DNA of 51,544 nt from Nitrospirota bacterium. Lineage in GTDB: Bacteria > Nitrospirota > Thermodesulfovibrionia > UBA6902. Location of the stretch: NCBI GenBank assembly GCA_016215115.1, contig JACRLN010000017.1:1-51544 (forward strand), given 5' to 3'. The notes under the pieces were generated by a model. The model was not told the DNA's origin, searched no databases, and worked only from the letters and a program-made list of their open reading frames with translations. Below, one piece after another: positions 16,641 to 25,708 of this stretch (position 1 is the stretch's first letter; every line of letters starts with the position of its first letter). The position numbers and the translations under genes are program-made.

Positions 16641-16658
16641 AAAGGGAGGGTATAAATA

Positions 16659-17168
16659 ATGGCAGAAGAAAAAGACGAGCTTCAGGTTGAGACACCCGAA
16701 GAAAAAGATTCAAAGAAAAAATTGGGGAACAAGAAACTTATTATTATTATTGTTGCCGCTTCTGTTGTGCTTGGTGCAGGAGGTTTTGCAGGTTATAAGC
16801 TGTTGGCAAGCAAAGGAAACGGAAATGCTGAACATAGTGAACAGAAAAAAGGGACAGAAAACAGCAAGACAGCTATTGTGGCCCTGGATCCGTTTGTTCT
16901 AAATCTATCAGAACACGGCAGGTATCTAAAGATAACCCTTCAGTTTGAAATTACTGACAAAAATATAGAGGAAACAGTGAAAGAAAAAACTCCACAGTTA
17001 AGGGATACAATAATTACTCTTGTAAGCAGTAAATCCCTGAATTCGATTTCGAGTCCTGAAGGAAAGTTTCAACTCAAGGATGAAATACTTTTTAGAGCCA
17101 ACCAGATAATGGGTATGGAAAAAGAAGCTTTTAAAAACCTTTATTTCACAGAATTTGTAATGCAATGA
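16659..17168 (+). CDS. fliL: Flagellar basal-body-associated protein FliL
   Basis: 169 residues. A charged cytoplasmic start (1-26) leads into one membrane helix (LIIIIVAASVVLGAGGFAGY, about 29-48), then a periplasmic FliL domain: IVALDPFVLNLSEHGRYLKI, LQFEITDKNIEETVKEKTPQ, LRDTIITLVSSKS and the C-terminal LYFTEFVMQ. FliL encircles the stator around the motor and supports torque. GGGAGG lies about 10 bases upstream. Its stop overlaps the fliM start by 4 bp, opening the long export-apparatus operon. Confidence 0.95.
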   Translation: MAEEKDELQVETPEEKDSKKKLGNKKLIIIIVAASVVLGAGGFAGYKLLASKGNGNAEHSEQKKGTENSKTAIVALDPFVLNLSEHGRYLKITLQFEITDKNIEETVKEKTPQLRDTIITLVSSKSLNSISSPEGKFQLKDEILFRANQIMGMEKEAFKNLYFTEFVMQ

Positions 17169-18139
17169 CAGATAAAATACTTTCACAGGATGAAGTCGAT
17201 GCCCTGTTAAAAGGAGTGGCCTCGGGCGATATTGATACCGAAGAAGCCCGTGATAAAATCATCGGGGGGATAAGAGCTTACGATTTTGCCAACCAGGAGC
17301 GTATCATTCGCGGCCGTATGCCCGGGCTTGAGATAGCAAATGACAGCTTTGCAAGGTTATTCAGAGGCTCTATGTCTTCCCTTGTCATGAAATTCATAGA
17401 CATAAGCATTCAAGGTGTTGAGATAATAAAGTTCAGTGATTTTATAAAGACCATTCCGGTGCCTTCCAGTATTAATCTTTTCACTATGGACCCGCTGAAA
17501 GGACTCTCATTGTTGGTGCTGGAAGCGCCCCTTGTTTTTGCCTTTATCGAATTTTTCTTTGGAGGAGCAACGGCAAAGCATATTAAATCGGAAGGAAGGG
17601 CCTTTACAGCAATAGAGCAAAGAGTGATCCAGAAGATAGTTAAATTGGCGCTGAAGGATATGGGAACTGCATGGAATGGAATAGCACAGATACATCCCGA
17701 ATACGTAAACTCCGAGATAAACCCCCAGTTTGTTACCATTGTTACTCCGGCTGAGATAGTCATTAGCGTTGAAGTGCTTATTGAGATAGAGGATTTCTCG
17801 GGTAAAATGTTCTTCTGTTTTCCTTATTCGATGCTCGAACCTTTGAAAGAAAAACTTTATTCCGGGATACACGGCAATAAATTTGAAATGGACCGCAGGT
17901 GGGCGGAAGTTATGAAAGAAGCTTTAATGAAAATGTATGTGAATGTGACTGCGGAGATAGGCAGTATGGTTATTAATTTCAAGGACGTCATGAATTTTGA
18001 ACCCGGTACCGTTCTTAATCTTGGTAAATCAATTACAGACGAACTTGTCGTAAAAGTTGAAAATTCTCCAAAATTCAAAGGAGAACCAGGAGTGAGCCGG
18101 GGAAATCAGGCGATTAAACTGACAAAGGTTATTGAATAA
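17165..18139 (+). CDS. fliM: Flagellar motor switch protein FliM
   Basis: 324 residues, normal FliM length. The N-terminal CheY-P-binding helix [13 protein letters not shown] (6-18) is followed by the conserved [20 protein letters not shown], a CheC-like middle domain (about 50-230) and a C-terminal SpoA domain. It forms the C-ring of the motor and reverses rotation when CheY-P binds. The ATGA overlap with fliL suggests coupling. A heptamer hairpin separates it from fliN. Confidence 0.97.
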   Translation: MTDKILSQDEVDALLKGVASGDIDTEEARDKIIGGIRAYDFANQERIIRGRMPGLEIANDSFARLFRGSMSSLVMKFIDISIQGVEIIKFSDFIKTIPVPSSINLFTMDPLKGLSLLVLEAPLVFAFIEFFFGGATAKHIKSEGRAFTAIEQRVIQKIVKLALKDMGTAWNGIAQIHPEYVNSEINPQFVTIVTPAEIVISVEVLIEIEDFSGKMFFCFPYSMLEPLKEKLYSGIHGNKFEMDRRWAEVMKEALMKMYVNVTAEIGSMVINFKDVMNFEPGTVLNLGKSITDELVVKVENSPKFKGEPGVSRGNQAIKLTKVIE

Positions 18140-18186
18140 ATCGTTATTCGTTATTCATGAGAAAGCGGATAACGTATAACGTATCA
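18140..18186 (+). repeat. Heptamer array fliM-fliN with facing arms
   Basis: The left arm repeats cgttatt twice; the right arm repeats ataacgt. The arms are reverse complements over about 14 bases (cgttattcgttatt against gataacgtataacg), so a stem of about 12 pairs just before the fliN ribosome site is possible. Confidence 0.8.
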
Positions 18187-18201
18187 AAAAATGGAGGTGT
18201 T

Positions 18202-18525
18202 ATGGATCAGGATGTTCAACAACATGAATTTGAGGATGTCAAAGATGAGAAGCAGCAGCAGACAAAAAGAGATATAGAATTTCTGCTTGATATCCCTGTT
18301 GAGATTACTGTGCAGCTTGGAAGGACCAGAATGCTTATAAAAGAGTTGCTGCAGCTGGGTCAGGGTTCAGTTATAGAACTGGAAAAACTTGCCGGCGAAC
18401 CTATGGAGATACTGGCAAATAGCAGACTTATAGCAAAAGGAGAGGTGGTTGTTGTAAATGAAAAATTCGGCGTCAGGCTGACTGACATTATCAGCCCCAC
18501 GGAAAGGTTAACACGACTGCAATGA
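18202..18525 (+). CDS. fliN: Flagellar motor switch protein FliN
   Basis: 107 residues from the ATG at 18202, which has GGAGG at 18193-18197. An upstream in-frame start at 18157 would only translate the 7-bp array. After a short acidic/glutamine-rich start, the SpoA domain is complete: [60 protein letters not shown] and the end [15 protein letters not shown]. FliN forms the lower C-ring and docks FliH for export. It overlaps fliO by ATGA. Confidence 0.97.
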   Translation: MDQDVQQHEFEDVKDEKQQQTKRDIEFLLDIPVEITVQLGRTRMLIKELLQLGQGSVIELEKLAGEPMEILANSRLIAKGEVVVVNEKFGVRLTDIISPTERLTRLQ

Positions 18526-18836
18526 CAGGGAGTTATATTCAGATGGCAGCAGCTCTTCTATTTGTGATTATTTTGATATTTGCTGCCGGTTTTATCCTGA
18601 AGAAGAAACAGAACAGGTTTGGTTTTATGAGTATTGTCGGTTATCAGCCGGTGGGCCCCAAGAAAGGAGTTGCAGCTTTGAAAGTAGGAAAAGAGGTTCT
18701 GATATTGGGAGTTACGTCCAACGATATGAGGCTGCTAAAAATTTTCAGGGAAGGTGAGCTTGAACTAACAGAAAGTGAAGCATTCCACACTAAACTTGAA
18801 AGATTCAAATTCAGGATAAAGGCAGAGGACAAATGA
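18522..18836 (+). CDS. fliO: Flagellar biosynthetic protein FliO
   Basis: 104 residues. One N-terminal membrane helix (about 7-26, [20 protein letters not shown]) is followed by a small cytoplasmic domain with the FliO pattern: [33 protein letters not shown]. FliO helps assemble the FliPQR core of the export gate. FliO is poorly conserved, but the position between fliN and fliP with 4-bp overlaps on both sides makes the call firm. Confidence 0.92.
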   Translation: MTGSYIQMAAALLFVIILIFAAGFILKKKQNRFGFMSIVGYQPVGPKKGVAALKVGKEVLILGVTSNDMRLLKIFREGELELTESEAFHTKLERFKFRIKAEDK

Positions 18837-19585
18837 GCATTTTAAATTTCAAATTTCAAATTTCAGATTTAAAATTTAAAACTACGATCGTTATTGCTCT
18901 CTTTTTGCCCCTCATTCTCTTTACCGCTTCACCTGCCCATGCGATTGATTTTAAGGATATTGATAATCCTTTAATTCAGGTTTTTTTGCTGATCAGTTTC
19001 CTTTCTTTTTTGCCGGCTGTGCTGATTATGTTTACATCATTTACCCGTATTGTTGTCGTGCTTTCTTTTTTACGGCACGCATTTGGCGGACAAAGTATAC
19101 CGCCAAACCCTGTAATTATCGGACTTTCTTTGTTTTTGACGTTTTATATCATGTCACCAACAATTAATGTGATTACTGAAAAGGCAATCACTCCATATAT
19201 CGAAGAAGAAATAAATCTTGGAGAAGCTATTGAAGCGGCCACGCCGCCTTTAAGAGAATTTATGCTGAAGCAGACAAGGCAGAAAGATATTGCATTATTT
19301 GTGAACCTGTCAAAAAAGCCTGTTCCAAGCACTCCCGCTGATATAACAATGAGCGTTCTTGTTCCCGCCTTTGCAATAAGTGAATTAAAGACATCTTTTG
19401 AAATAGGTTTTTTACTGTTTCTGCCGTTTTTGATAATAGACATGGTTATTGCGAGCATACTATTAAGTATGGGTATGATGATGCTTCCGCCCGTTATGAT
19501 ATCACTTCCGTTTAAACTTCTTCTGTTTGTGCTTGTAGACGGTTGGAATCTTATAATCGGATCCATGGTAAGGAGTTTTTCATGA
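18833..19585 (+). CDS. fliP: Flagellar export gate protein FliP
   Basis: 250 residues with an unusual leader. Residues 2-16 ([15 protein letters not shown]) are encoded by an AAATTTC heptamer array, followed by a hydrophobic stretch and a probable cleavage after AHA at residue 37. The mature FliP is standard: LIMFTSFTRIVVVLSFLRHA, GGQSIPPNPVIIGLSLFLTF, DMVIASILLSMGMMMLPPVM, PFKLLLFVLVDGWNLIIGS. It builds the core of the type III export channel with FliQ and FliR. The start overlaps the fliO stop (ATGA), so the array must be translated. Confidence 0.96.
   Translation: MSILNFKFQISDLKFKTTIVIALFLPLILFTASPAHAIDFKDIDNPLIQVFLLISFLSFLPAVLIMFTSFTRIVVVLSFLRHAFGGQSIPPNPVIIGLSLFLTFYIMSPTINVITEKAITPYIEEEINLGEAIEAATPPLREFMLKQTRQKDIALFVNLSKKPVPSTPADITMSVLVPAFAISELKTSFEIGFLLFLPFLIIDMVIASILLSMGMMMLPPVMISLPFKLLLFVLVDGWNLIIGSMVRSFS
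18841..18882 (+). repeat. Heptamer array translated as the start of the FliP signal peptide
   Basis: Units aaatttc, aaatttc, aaatttc, agattta, aaattta at 7-base steps. Three frames over 21 bases give the cycle KFQISNF, visible in FliP residues 6-12 as KFQISDL. Confidence 0.85.
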
Positions 19586-19851
19586 GTCCGGAATTTGTAA
19601 GAGGAATTTCAGCAGAAATGTTTAAAGTCACATTGCTTGTAGCAGGTCCCCCGCTTCTTGTGGGTCTGGTTGTCGGAATACTTGTTGGCTTTTTTCAGAC
19701 CATAACACAGATACAGGAGTTTACCTTAACTTTTGTACCCAAAATGTTAGCGGTCTTTATTTGTCTATTTTTGCTGATGCCCTGGATGTCAAATAAGCTC
19801 ATAACTTTTACAGCTAATTTAATAGAGCAGATACCTAATTATATAAAGTGA
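19582..19851 (+). CDS. fliQ: Flagellar export gate protein FliQ
   Basis: 89 residues, the usual FliQ length, from the ATG at 19582 overlapping the fliP stop (ATGA). AAGGAG lies 8 bases upstream. An upstream in-frame start at 19543 lies inside fliP and is rejected. There are two membrane helices: VTLLVAGPPLLVGLVVGILV (about 15-34) and PKMLAVFICLFLLMPWMSN (about 54-72), with the conserved FFQTITQIQEFTLTFVPK between. It forms part of the FliPQR export gate. Confidence 0.97.
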   Translation: MSPEFVRGISAEMFKVTLLVAGPPLLVGLVVGILVGFFQTITQIQEFTLTFVPKMLAVFICLFLLMPWMSNKLITFTANLIEQIPNYIK

Positions 19852-19895
19852 GAAAAGAAAGTGAAAAAGCGAGGAAGTGAAGAAGTGAGAGAGGA
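19847..19895 (+). repeat. Heptamer-like array fliQ-fliR
   Basis: Purine-rich units (gtgagaa, gtgaaaa, agcgagg, aagtgaa, gaagtga) at about 7-base steps, less regular than the other arrays, end at the fliR ribosome site. Confidence 0.6.
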
Positions 19896-19900
19896 GATAC

Positions 19901-20680
19901 ATGTTAAACCTGAATAACATTAACACTGAATTTCTTGCTCCATACATGACGAACTTCCTGATTATACTTCTAAGAAGCAGTATCTTTGTCTCTCTTCTCC
20001 CTGTTATTGGAGGCAAGGAATTACCCGGACAATTCAGGCTTGGATTTGCAGTGTTTATTGCGATCCTTTTGACACCTGTAGTGAAAGTTGAGATTCATGA
20101 AAACTCTATCCCTCTGTTAATTATCAAGGAATTACTTATCGCCTTTGCACTTGGATTTACAGTCAGGTTTATTTTTATGGCGGTAAATCTTGCCGGTCAG
20201 CTCATGAGCCAGGCGATAGGTTTGTCTGCAGCAAGCATTTTTAACCCTGAAATGGGTCAGAGCACACAAATATCAGAGGTGTTAGGGGTTATAGCAATGC
20301 TGTATTTCATTGTACTGGATGCACACCATGAAGTTATATATATTTTTGTGAGAAGCTACGAATTGCTGCCCGCAGGGCAATTAAATATTGTGCCGGTAAT
20401 CCCGGAGGTGCTGGCTATGGGGAATAAAATGTTTGTCCTTGCATTAAAGATTGGAGCGCCTGTTATAGTTGGCTTGTTAATAACTAATATTTTGACAGGA
20501 TTTTTGTACAAGGTAGCGCCGCAGATGAATATATATTTTATTGCCTTGCCTCTTAACATTACTCTGGGCTTGCTATTGATAATATTGGGTATTCCTGTTT
20601 TTGAATATGTACTTAAAATAAACTTTACCAATTTAAATAATGAAATGGAACGTATTATTGCATTGGCAAAAGGAAGCTGA
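19901..20680 (+). CDS. fliR: Flagellar export gate protein FliR
   Basis: 259 residues, typical FliR length, with several membrane helices. Conserved features include FLIILLRSSIFVSLLPVIGG at the start, the LAGQLMSQAIGLSAASIFNP segment, and MNIYFIALPLNITLGLLLII near the C-terminus. It completes the FliPQR channel. GAGAGGAG precedes the ATG. Short 7-bp arrays lie before and after it. Confidence 0.96.
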   Translation: MLNLNNINTEFLAPYMTNFLIILLRSSIFVSLLPVIGGKELPGQFRLGFAVFIAILLTPVVKVEIHENSIPLLIIKELLIAFALGFTVRFIFMAVNLAGQLMSQAIGLSAASIFNPEMGQSTQISEVLGVIAMLYFIVLDAHHEVIYIFVRSYELLPAGQLNIVPVIPEVLAMGNKMFVLALKIGAPVIVGLLITNILTGFLYKVAPQMNIYFIALPLNITLGLLLIILGIPVFEYVLKINFTNLNNEMERIIALAKGS

Positions 20681-20703
20681 CAGCTATCAGCTAATAGCTA
20701 AAG
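20675..20703 (+). repeat. Heptamer array fliR-flhB
   Basis: Units agctatc, agctaat, agctaaa at 7-base steps, starting inside the last codons of fliR. The same AGCTATC family recurs before csrA (34903-34933). Confidence 0.7.
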
Positions 20704-20706
20704 AAA

Positions 20707-21744
20707 ATGGCAGAGGAATTTCAGGAAAAAACGGAACAGGCAACGGGCCGAAAAAAACAGAGGGCCAGGGAAAAGGGACAAGTCCCAAGGAACCGTGAGC
20801 TTACCTCAATGGCAGCAATGGGCGGGATACTGATGATGTTTTATTTTATCGGAGAATATTCCTTTACAAGTCTGTCCACTTTTACGGGAAGTCTTCTTAG
20901 CATGAGGTATGGATTGGAACCGATGAATGTATCCAGGGTAGCAATCATAGAGGGAGCAAGGATACTTTTTCCATTTTTATTTGCACCGCTTATTTTTGTC
21001 ACATTAGCGAGTGTGGCACAGGGAGGGTTTGTATTTAAAACCCTTGAATTTGACATTGAAAAGATCAACCCTCTTAACGGGATAAAAAAAATATTTTCCA
21101 TGAGTGGCGCAGCTGAATTGTTAAAGAGCCTTTTAAAGTTTGCAATAGGCGGATGGGTTATATATTACGTCGTAAAAAAAGATTTAAAAGCGCTTCCGAT
21201 GCTTTCAGCTATGGAACTGAATGTCCTGGTAAGAATATCAACTAAAATGATTGTTCGTGCAGTTGGAGTTGCATTTTTTTATTATTTGATTGTGGCCCTT
21301 GTCAGTTACGCAGTCGAAAAATGGCAGTTCGAGCGATCCTTGAGAATGACAAAACAGGAAATCAAGGAAGAACATAAGGAAATGGAAGGAGACCCGCTGA
21401 TCAAGTCAAGAATAAGAACCATTCAGAGAGAGACGGCCCGTAAGCGCATGATGCAGGAGGTGCCCAAAGCCACTGTCGTCATTACAAACCCGACACATTT
21501 GGCGGTTGCGCTTCAGTATGAGGATAAAAAAATGTTTGCTCCGAAGATAGTAGCCAAGGGCGCAGGTGTAGTTGCGGAAAAAATAAAGGAAATTGCAGCA
21601 GAGTACGGCGTACCTATTGTAGAAGACAAACCGCTTGCAAGGGCGCTTTTCAAACATGAAATTGATACGTTTGTACCTGAGGAACTTTATGTAGCTGTAG
21701 CCAGGATACTTGCATATATTTATAAGCTGAAAGGCAAGAAATGA
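20707..21744 (+). CDS. flhB: Flagellar export switch protein FlhB
   Basis: 345 residues. Cytoplasmic start EKTEQATGRKKQRAREKGQV, four membrane helices (about 35-210), a conserved cytoplasmic linker EHKEMEGDPLIKSRIRTIQR, and the self-cleaving motif N261-P-T-H264 in TNPTHLAVALQY. FlhB cleaves itself at NPTH and, with FliK, changes export from hook to filament proteins. No strong Shine-Dalgarno is visible because the upstream gap is a 7-bp array; coupling to fliR is possible. Confidence 0.97.
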   Translation: MAEEFQEKTEQATGRKKQRAREKGQVPRNRELTSMAAMGGILMMFYFIGEYSFTSLSTFTGSLLSMRYGLEPMNVSRVAIIEGARILFPFLFAPLIFVTLASVAQGGFVFKTLEFDIEKINPLNGIKKIFSMSGAAELLKSLLKFAIGGWVIYYVVKKDLKALPMLSAMELNVLVRISTKMIVRAVGVAFFYYLIVALVSYAVEKWQFERSLRMTKQEIKEEHKEMEGDPLIKSRIRTIQRETARKRMMQEVPKATVVITNPTHLAVALQYEDKKMFAPKIVAKGAGVVAEKIKEIAAEYGVPIVEDKPLARALFKHEIDTFVPEELYVAVARILAYIYKLKGKK

Positions 21745-21748
21745 TAAA

Positions 21749-21790
21749 AAATATCAAATATCAAATATCAAATATCAAATTTAATTTTGA
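21749..21790 (+). repeat. Heptamer array flhB-flhA
   Basis: Four near-perfect atatcaa units (21751-21778) and a degraded tail, ending just before the flhA ribosome site GAAGG. Confidence 0.85.
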
Positions 21791-21802
21791 AAGAAGGGCC
21801 GC

Positions 21803-23833
21803 ATGAATCATTTAACCCTGCTGCGAAAGAGAGAAGATATATTTGTTGCAATATTAATTGTATCAGTTATCGGAGTGATGATCCTTCCTGTTCCGCCTTT
21901 TATCCTTGATATATTACTGGCGCTTTCAATTTCTCTTTCCATGACAATAATAGTTACATCTGTATATATAAGAAAACCGCTTGATTTTTCTGTTTTACCG
22001 TCAATACTTCTTATGGCGACTCTTTACCGGTTGGCCCTTAATGTTGCAGCGACCAGATTGATACTCTTAAGAGGCAACGAGGGCATAGATGCTGCCGGGC
22101 AGGTTATTAAATCCTTTGGAAATTTTGTAGTAGGGGGCAACTACGCTGTCGGCATAATAATCTTCCTGATATTAGTTATTGTAAATTTTGTCGTCATAAC
22201 AAAAGGTTCGGGGAGAATCGCAGAGGTTGCAGCAAGGTTTACTTTGGATGCAATGCCGGGAAAGCAGATGGCCATTGACGCAGACTTGAATACCGGGCTC
22301 ATAGACGACAAGGAAGCAAGGAGACGAAGGGAACAGATATCACAGGAAGCAGACTTTTATGGATCAATGGACGGTGCAAGTAAATTTGTAAGAGGTGACG
22401 CGGTAGCCGGACTGATTATTACTGCAGTCAATATAGTAGGGGGGTTAATTATCGGCGTGTTGCAGAAAGGGATGCCGATTATTGAAGCCACAAAGACTTA
22501 TACGATCCTTACTATCGGTGACGGACTGGTGTCGCAGATACCGGCGCTTCTGACCTCAACTGCTGCCGGTATTGTAATGAGCCGTGCCGGGAAAGAGAGC
22601 GATATCGGAAAAGACATTACCCAGCAGGTGCTGATGAACCCCAAGGCTCTCGTTACAGTTGCTGGGGTTTTAATGGTTCTTGGTTTTGTTCCGGGGCTTC
22701 CACATATTCCTTTTTTTCTTATTTCGTTAGGTTCAGGTGGTATGGCATATTTTCTGACAAAGATGCCCGCGGAAGAAGAGAAGCTGGAGGTATTACAACA
22801 ATCAGCCGTTGAGGAGCCGAAGATAGAATCATATCTTGAACTGGACCCGCTAAGCCTCGAAATCGGCTATGGACTCATACCTTTTGTAGATGAATCCGGC
22901 GGAGAGCTGCTCGGAAAGATAAAGGCCATGAGAAGACAGATAGCAACAGAGATCGGTTTTGTTGTTGCGCCTATTCACATTAAAGACAACCTGCAATTAA
23001 GGCCTCATGAATACAGTTTTTTAATTAGAGGAGTTGAGATTGCGAGAGGCGAAGTTATGATGGGAAGCTGGCTTGCGGTAGCCTCGGGAGAAACTGAAAA
23101 GATTGACGGAATTCCCACAAAGGAACCAGCTTTTGGTTTGCCGGCATACTGGATTGATGAAAATGATGTTGAGAAGGCTCAATTGTCGGGATATATGGTT
23201 GTTGATACTGCTACGGTGATCGGCACGCATGTTACAGAGCTTATAAGGGAACACGCATGGGAACTTCTCACAAGAAGGGAAACCCAGAAGCTGATGGATA
23301 ATATTTCGAAATCCTATCCCAAAATGATTGAAGAGCTGGTCCCTGGAAATCTTACGCTTGGCACGGTCCAGAGGGTGCTGCAAAATCTCCTGAAAGAGAG
23401 AGTGCCGATTAAAGATATAATAACAATTTTCGATACATTGCTTGATTACTCTCCTAATATTAAGGATCCTGAAATGCTGACCGAATATGTGCGTCAAGCC
23501 CTCGCACGAACAATTACAAAACAGTATATCAACGATGATGGCAAGCTGACGATTTTTACTCTGGACCCTGCATTTGAAAAATTGATGTCCCAGGCAGAGG
23601 GCGGTACTATAAACCCTGATGTAATTAACAAGCTTGTTAAAAGCATAGAAAAAGTTCTTTCTTCAGGGAAATTTAAAGGGGTACAACCAATTATTTTATG
23701 TTCATCGAATGTCAGAAAATACCTCAGGCGTATTGTTGAAAGGATTTCTTCATCCATTGTGGTGCTTTCAAGCTCGGAAATTGTATCCACAACAAATTTA
23801 GATATAAGGGGAATGTTGAAATATGAAAGTTAA
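21803..23833 (+). CDS. flhA: Flagellar export platform protein FlhA
   Basis: 676 residues. The N-terminal half has about eight membrane helices with the FHIPEP region intact (FTLDAMPGKQMAIDADLNTG, LIDDKEARRRREQISQEADF, YGSMDGASKFVRGDAVAGLI). The C-terminal cytoplasmic half (about 340-676) shows LELDPLSLEIGYGLIPFVDE, ELIREHAWELLTRRETQKLM, and VLQNLLKERVPIKDIITIFD. It forms the nonameric export platform that receives FliI-FliH and chaperone-substrate complexes such as FliS-FliC and FlgN-FlgK. It overlaps flhF by 11 bp. Confidence 0.97.
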   Translation: MNHLTLLRKREDIFVAILIVSVIGVMILPVPPFILDILLALSISLSMTIIVTSVYIRKPLDFSVLPSILLMATLYRLALNVAATRLILLRGNEGIDAAGQVIKSFGNFVVGGNYAVGIIIFLILVIVNFVVITKGSGRIAEVAARFTLDAMPGKQMAIDADLNTGLIDDKEARRRREQISQEADFYGSMDGASKFVRGDAVAGLIITAVNIVGGLIIGVLQKGMPIIEATKTYTILTIGDGLVSQIPALLTSTAAGIVMSRAGKESDIGKDITQQVLMNPKALVTVAGVLMVLGFVPGLPHIPFFLISLGSGGMAYFLTKMPAEEEKLEVLQQSAVEEPKIESYLELDPLSLEIGYGLIPFVDESGGELLGKIKAMRRQIATEIGFVVAPIHIKDNLQLRPHEYSFLIRGVEIARGEVMMGSWLAVASGETEKIDGIPTKEPAFGLPAYWIDENDVEKAQLSGYMVVDTATVIGTHVTELIREHAWELLTRRETQKLMDNISKSYPKMIEELVPGNLTLGTVQRVLQNLLKERVPIKDIITIFDTLLDYSPNIKDPEMLTEYVRQALARTITKQYINDDGKLTIFTLDPAFEKLMSQAEGGTINPDVINKLVKSIEKVLSSGKFKGVQPIILCSSNVRKYLRRIVERISSSIVVLSSSEIVSTTNLDIRGMLKYES

Positions 23834-24887
23834 AAAATTTCAGGCAAAGAATTTTACAGAAGCTCTTGCAAATGTAAAGAAAGAACTTGGAGAAGATGCA
23901 ATAATCATCTCGTCAGAAGACAGGAAAGGGACGAGACCTTATGTGGAAGTTACTGCGGCTGTTGATTATGACATTGAACCATCCGGTAATTTAAATTGCT
24001 CACCTGCGTATTCAACATCTAACAGTGATATTGTGGAATTAAAAAATGAGATGAAGAACCTGAGGGAAAGCATAGAGATCATGAGAAACAGCGGATGTGA
24101 ATTGACTTTGCCCGCAGAGAGAAAGAAGATGTTTTATTTCCTCAGAGAACGGTCTATTAAAGACGAGTATGCATTAAGTCTGGTAGAAAGGGCCCATGCA
24201 ATAGAAGATTTAGAAACGATTATAACGGATGATATGAGCAGTTCAAGGTTGTTTAATACATCCTATTCCGGAATCTGGGGCATGTCGAGCAGGTACAATA
24301 AAAGGATAATTATGCTTATAGGTCCTACCGGCGTTGGCAAGACAACCACTGTTGCAAAGCTTGCATCAAAGGCGCTTAAAGAGGGTAAGCGGGTAGCTGT
24401 CATAGGCGTAGATACATTCAAGATAGGAGCGATAGAACAGATAAGGATATATTCAAAAATGATAGGAATTCCTCTTGATGTTATTTCAGACGCACAGGAT
24501 TTAAAAAAGAGCATCAGAAAATATAATGACAGGGATATTTTGTTAATAGATACAACAGGACAAAATCCCAGGGATGATAATTATATCAGGAGTCTTAAGG
24601 ATATATACAAGACAGGATTACCTATTGAGACCCAGCTCCTGCTGAGCGCCTCCAGCGATTGTGATTTCCTCATGGAAACATATAAGCATTACGGTACGCT
24701 CCCTGTAGATTATATAGCTTTTACAAAGACAGATGAGGCGGTAAAACTTGGTTCGATATATAACCTCTGCCGGACCTACAAAAAGCCTGTTGCGTATATA
24801 ACTACAGGACAGAAAGTGCCGGGCAATATCGAATTTGTTGATAATAAAAAGCTGACAAATCTTATTCTCAGAACGGGGAGTGCATAA
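23823..24887 (+). CDS. flhF: Flagellar SRP-like GTPase FlhF
   Basis: 354 residues. A short N-terminal domain (MKVKKFQAKNFTEALANVKK, LGEDAIIISSED) is followed by the SRP-type GTPase: P-loop GPTGVGKTTT (167-176), GVDTFKIGAIEQIRIYSKM, LLIDTTGQNPRDD, and the TKTDEAVKLGSIYNL base-recognition loop. FlhF marks the pole and fixes the site and number of flagella together with FlhG. The start lies inside flhA and the stop shares one base with the flhG start. Confidence 0.95.
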   Translation: MKVKKFQAKNFTEALANVKKELGEDAIIISSEDRKGTRPYVEVTAAVDYDIEPSGNLNCSPAYSTSNSDIVELKNEMKNLRESIEIMRNSGCELTLPAERKKMFYFLRERSIKDEYALSLVERAHAIEDLETIITDDMSSSRLFNTSYSGIWGMSSRYNKRIIMLIGPTGVGKTTTVAKLASKALKEGKRVAVIGVDTFKIGAIEQIRIYSKMIGIPLDVISDAQDLKKSIRKYNDRDILLIDTTGQNPRDDNYIRSLKDIYKTGLPIETQLLLSASSDCDFLMETYKHYGTLPVDYIAFTKTDEAVKLGSIYNLCRTYKKPVAYITTGQKVPGNIEFVDNKKLTNLILRTGSA

Positions 24888-25708
24888 TGAATATTGCGGA
24901 TCGAAAAACGGTAAGAACAATAGCAATCGCAAGCGGTAAAGGTGGTGTCGGGAAGACAAATATTACTGCCAATCTTGCAATCGGATTCAGCAGGCTGGAC
25001 AAAAAAGTTCTGGTATTTGACGCAGATCTGGGTCTTAGCAATATCGATGTCATACTGAACCTTGCAACGAGGTATAACATCAAGCATCTGTTTAAAGGGG
25101 AAAAGAAATTAAAAGACCTGATAATAGAAGGCCCTTCCGGCATAAAGGTGTTACCGGCCAGTTCCGGCATTCAGGAATTAACGGAGCTCGACGAATTTCA
25201 GAGACTGAGGATTATTGAAGAATTTGAGTCGTATGACGATGATGTAGATTATCTTCTCATAGACACTTCTTCCGGGATATCCACCAATGTTGCATTTTTC
25301 TGTATGGCTGCACAGGAAATTATTATTGTAACATCAGCCGAGCCAACTGCAATGACTGATGCATACGCTCTGATAAAGGTCCTTTTTACAAAATACCAGG
25401 AGAAGTATTTTAAAGTACTTGTTAATAATGTGAAGGATGAAAAAGAGGCAACAGAGGTGTACAGAAGGTTATCAACTGCTGCTGAAAAATTTCTCAGCAT
25501 CTCTCTTGATTACCTTGGATATGTGCCGTACGATGCTTTACTGCAACGGGCTGTAAGGCAGCAAAAAGCGTTAATTGAGATTTACCCTGACAGCGAAGCG
25601 GCCAGGAGTCTGATGAAGATTGCTGAAAAAATATCCTCTGAAAACAGTAATCAGATAAAAGGGACTCTTCAATTCTTTCTTGGAGGTCTGTTGAAGGCAA
25701 AATGTTAA
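24887..25708 (+). CDS. flhG: Flagellar number regulator FlhG (MinD/ParA-like ATPase)
   Basis: 273 residues. The deviant Walker A IASGKGGVGKTNITANLAIG, FDADLGLSNIDVILNLATRY, and LLIDTSSGISTNVAFFCMAA define a MinD/FlhG ATPase. EPTAMTDAYALIKVL and the 30-residue C-terminal tail fit FlhG/FleN rather than MinD. It limits flagellar number by stimulating FlhF GTPase and, in some species, restrains the sigma-54 activator. The start codon overlaps the flhF stop by one base and its end overlaps fliA by 7 bp. Confidence 0.94.
   Translation: MNIADRKTVRTIAIASGKGGVGKTNITANLAIGFSRLDKKVLVFDADLGLSNIDVILNLATRYNIKHLFKGEKKLKDLIIEGPSGIKVLPASSGIQELTELDEFQRLRIIEEFESYDDDVDYLLIDTSSGISTNVAFFCMAAQEIIIVTSAEPTAMTDAYALIKVLFTKYQEKYFKVLVNNVKDEKEATEVYRRLSTAAEKFLSISLDYLGYVPYDALLQRAVRQQKALIEIYPDSEAARSLMKIAEKISSENSNQIKGTLQFFLGGLLKAKC

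Larger units (their letters stand above)
16327..16658. other. Divergent intergenic region between the cyclase gene and fliL
   Basis: 332 bp without a gene. It holds a minus-strand sigma-28-like site (16395-16422), a small hairpin cgaagc-tct-gcttcg (16438-16452), a weak sigma-54-like match (16565-16580) and a 7-bp array that reaches the fliL ribosome site AGGGAGG. Confidence 0.7.
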
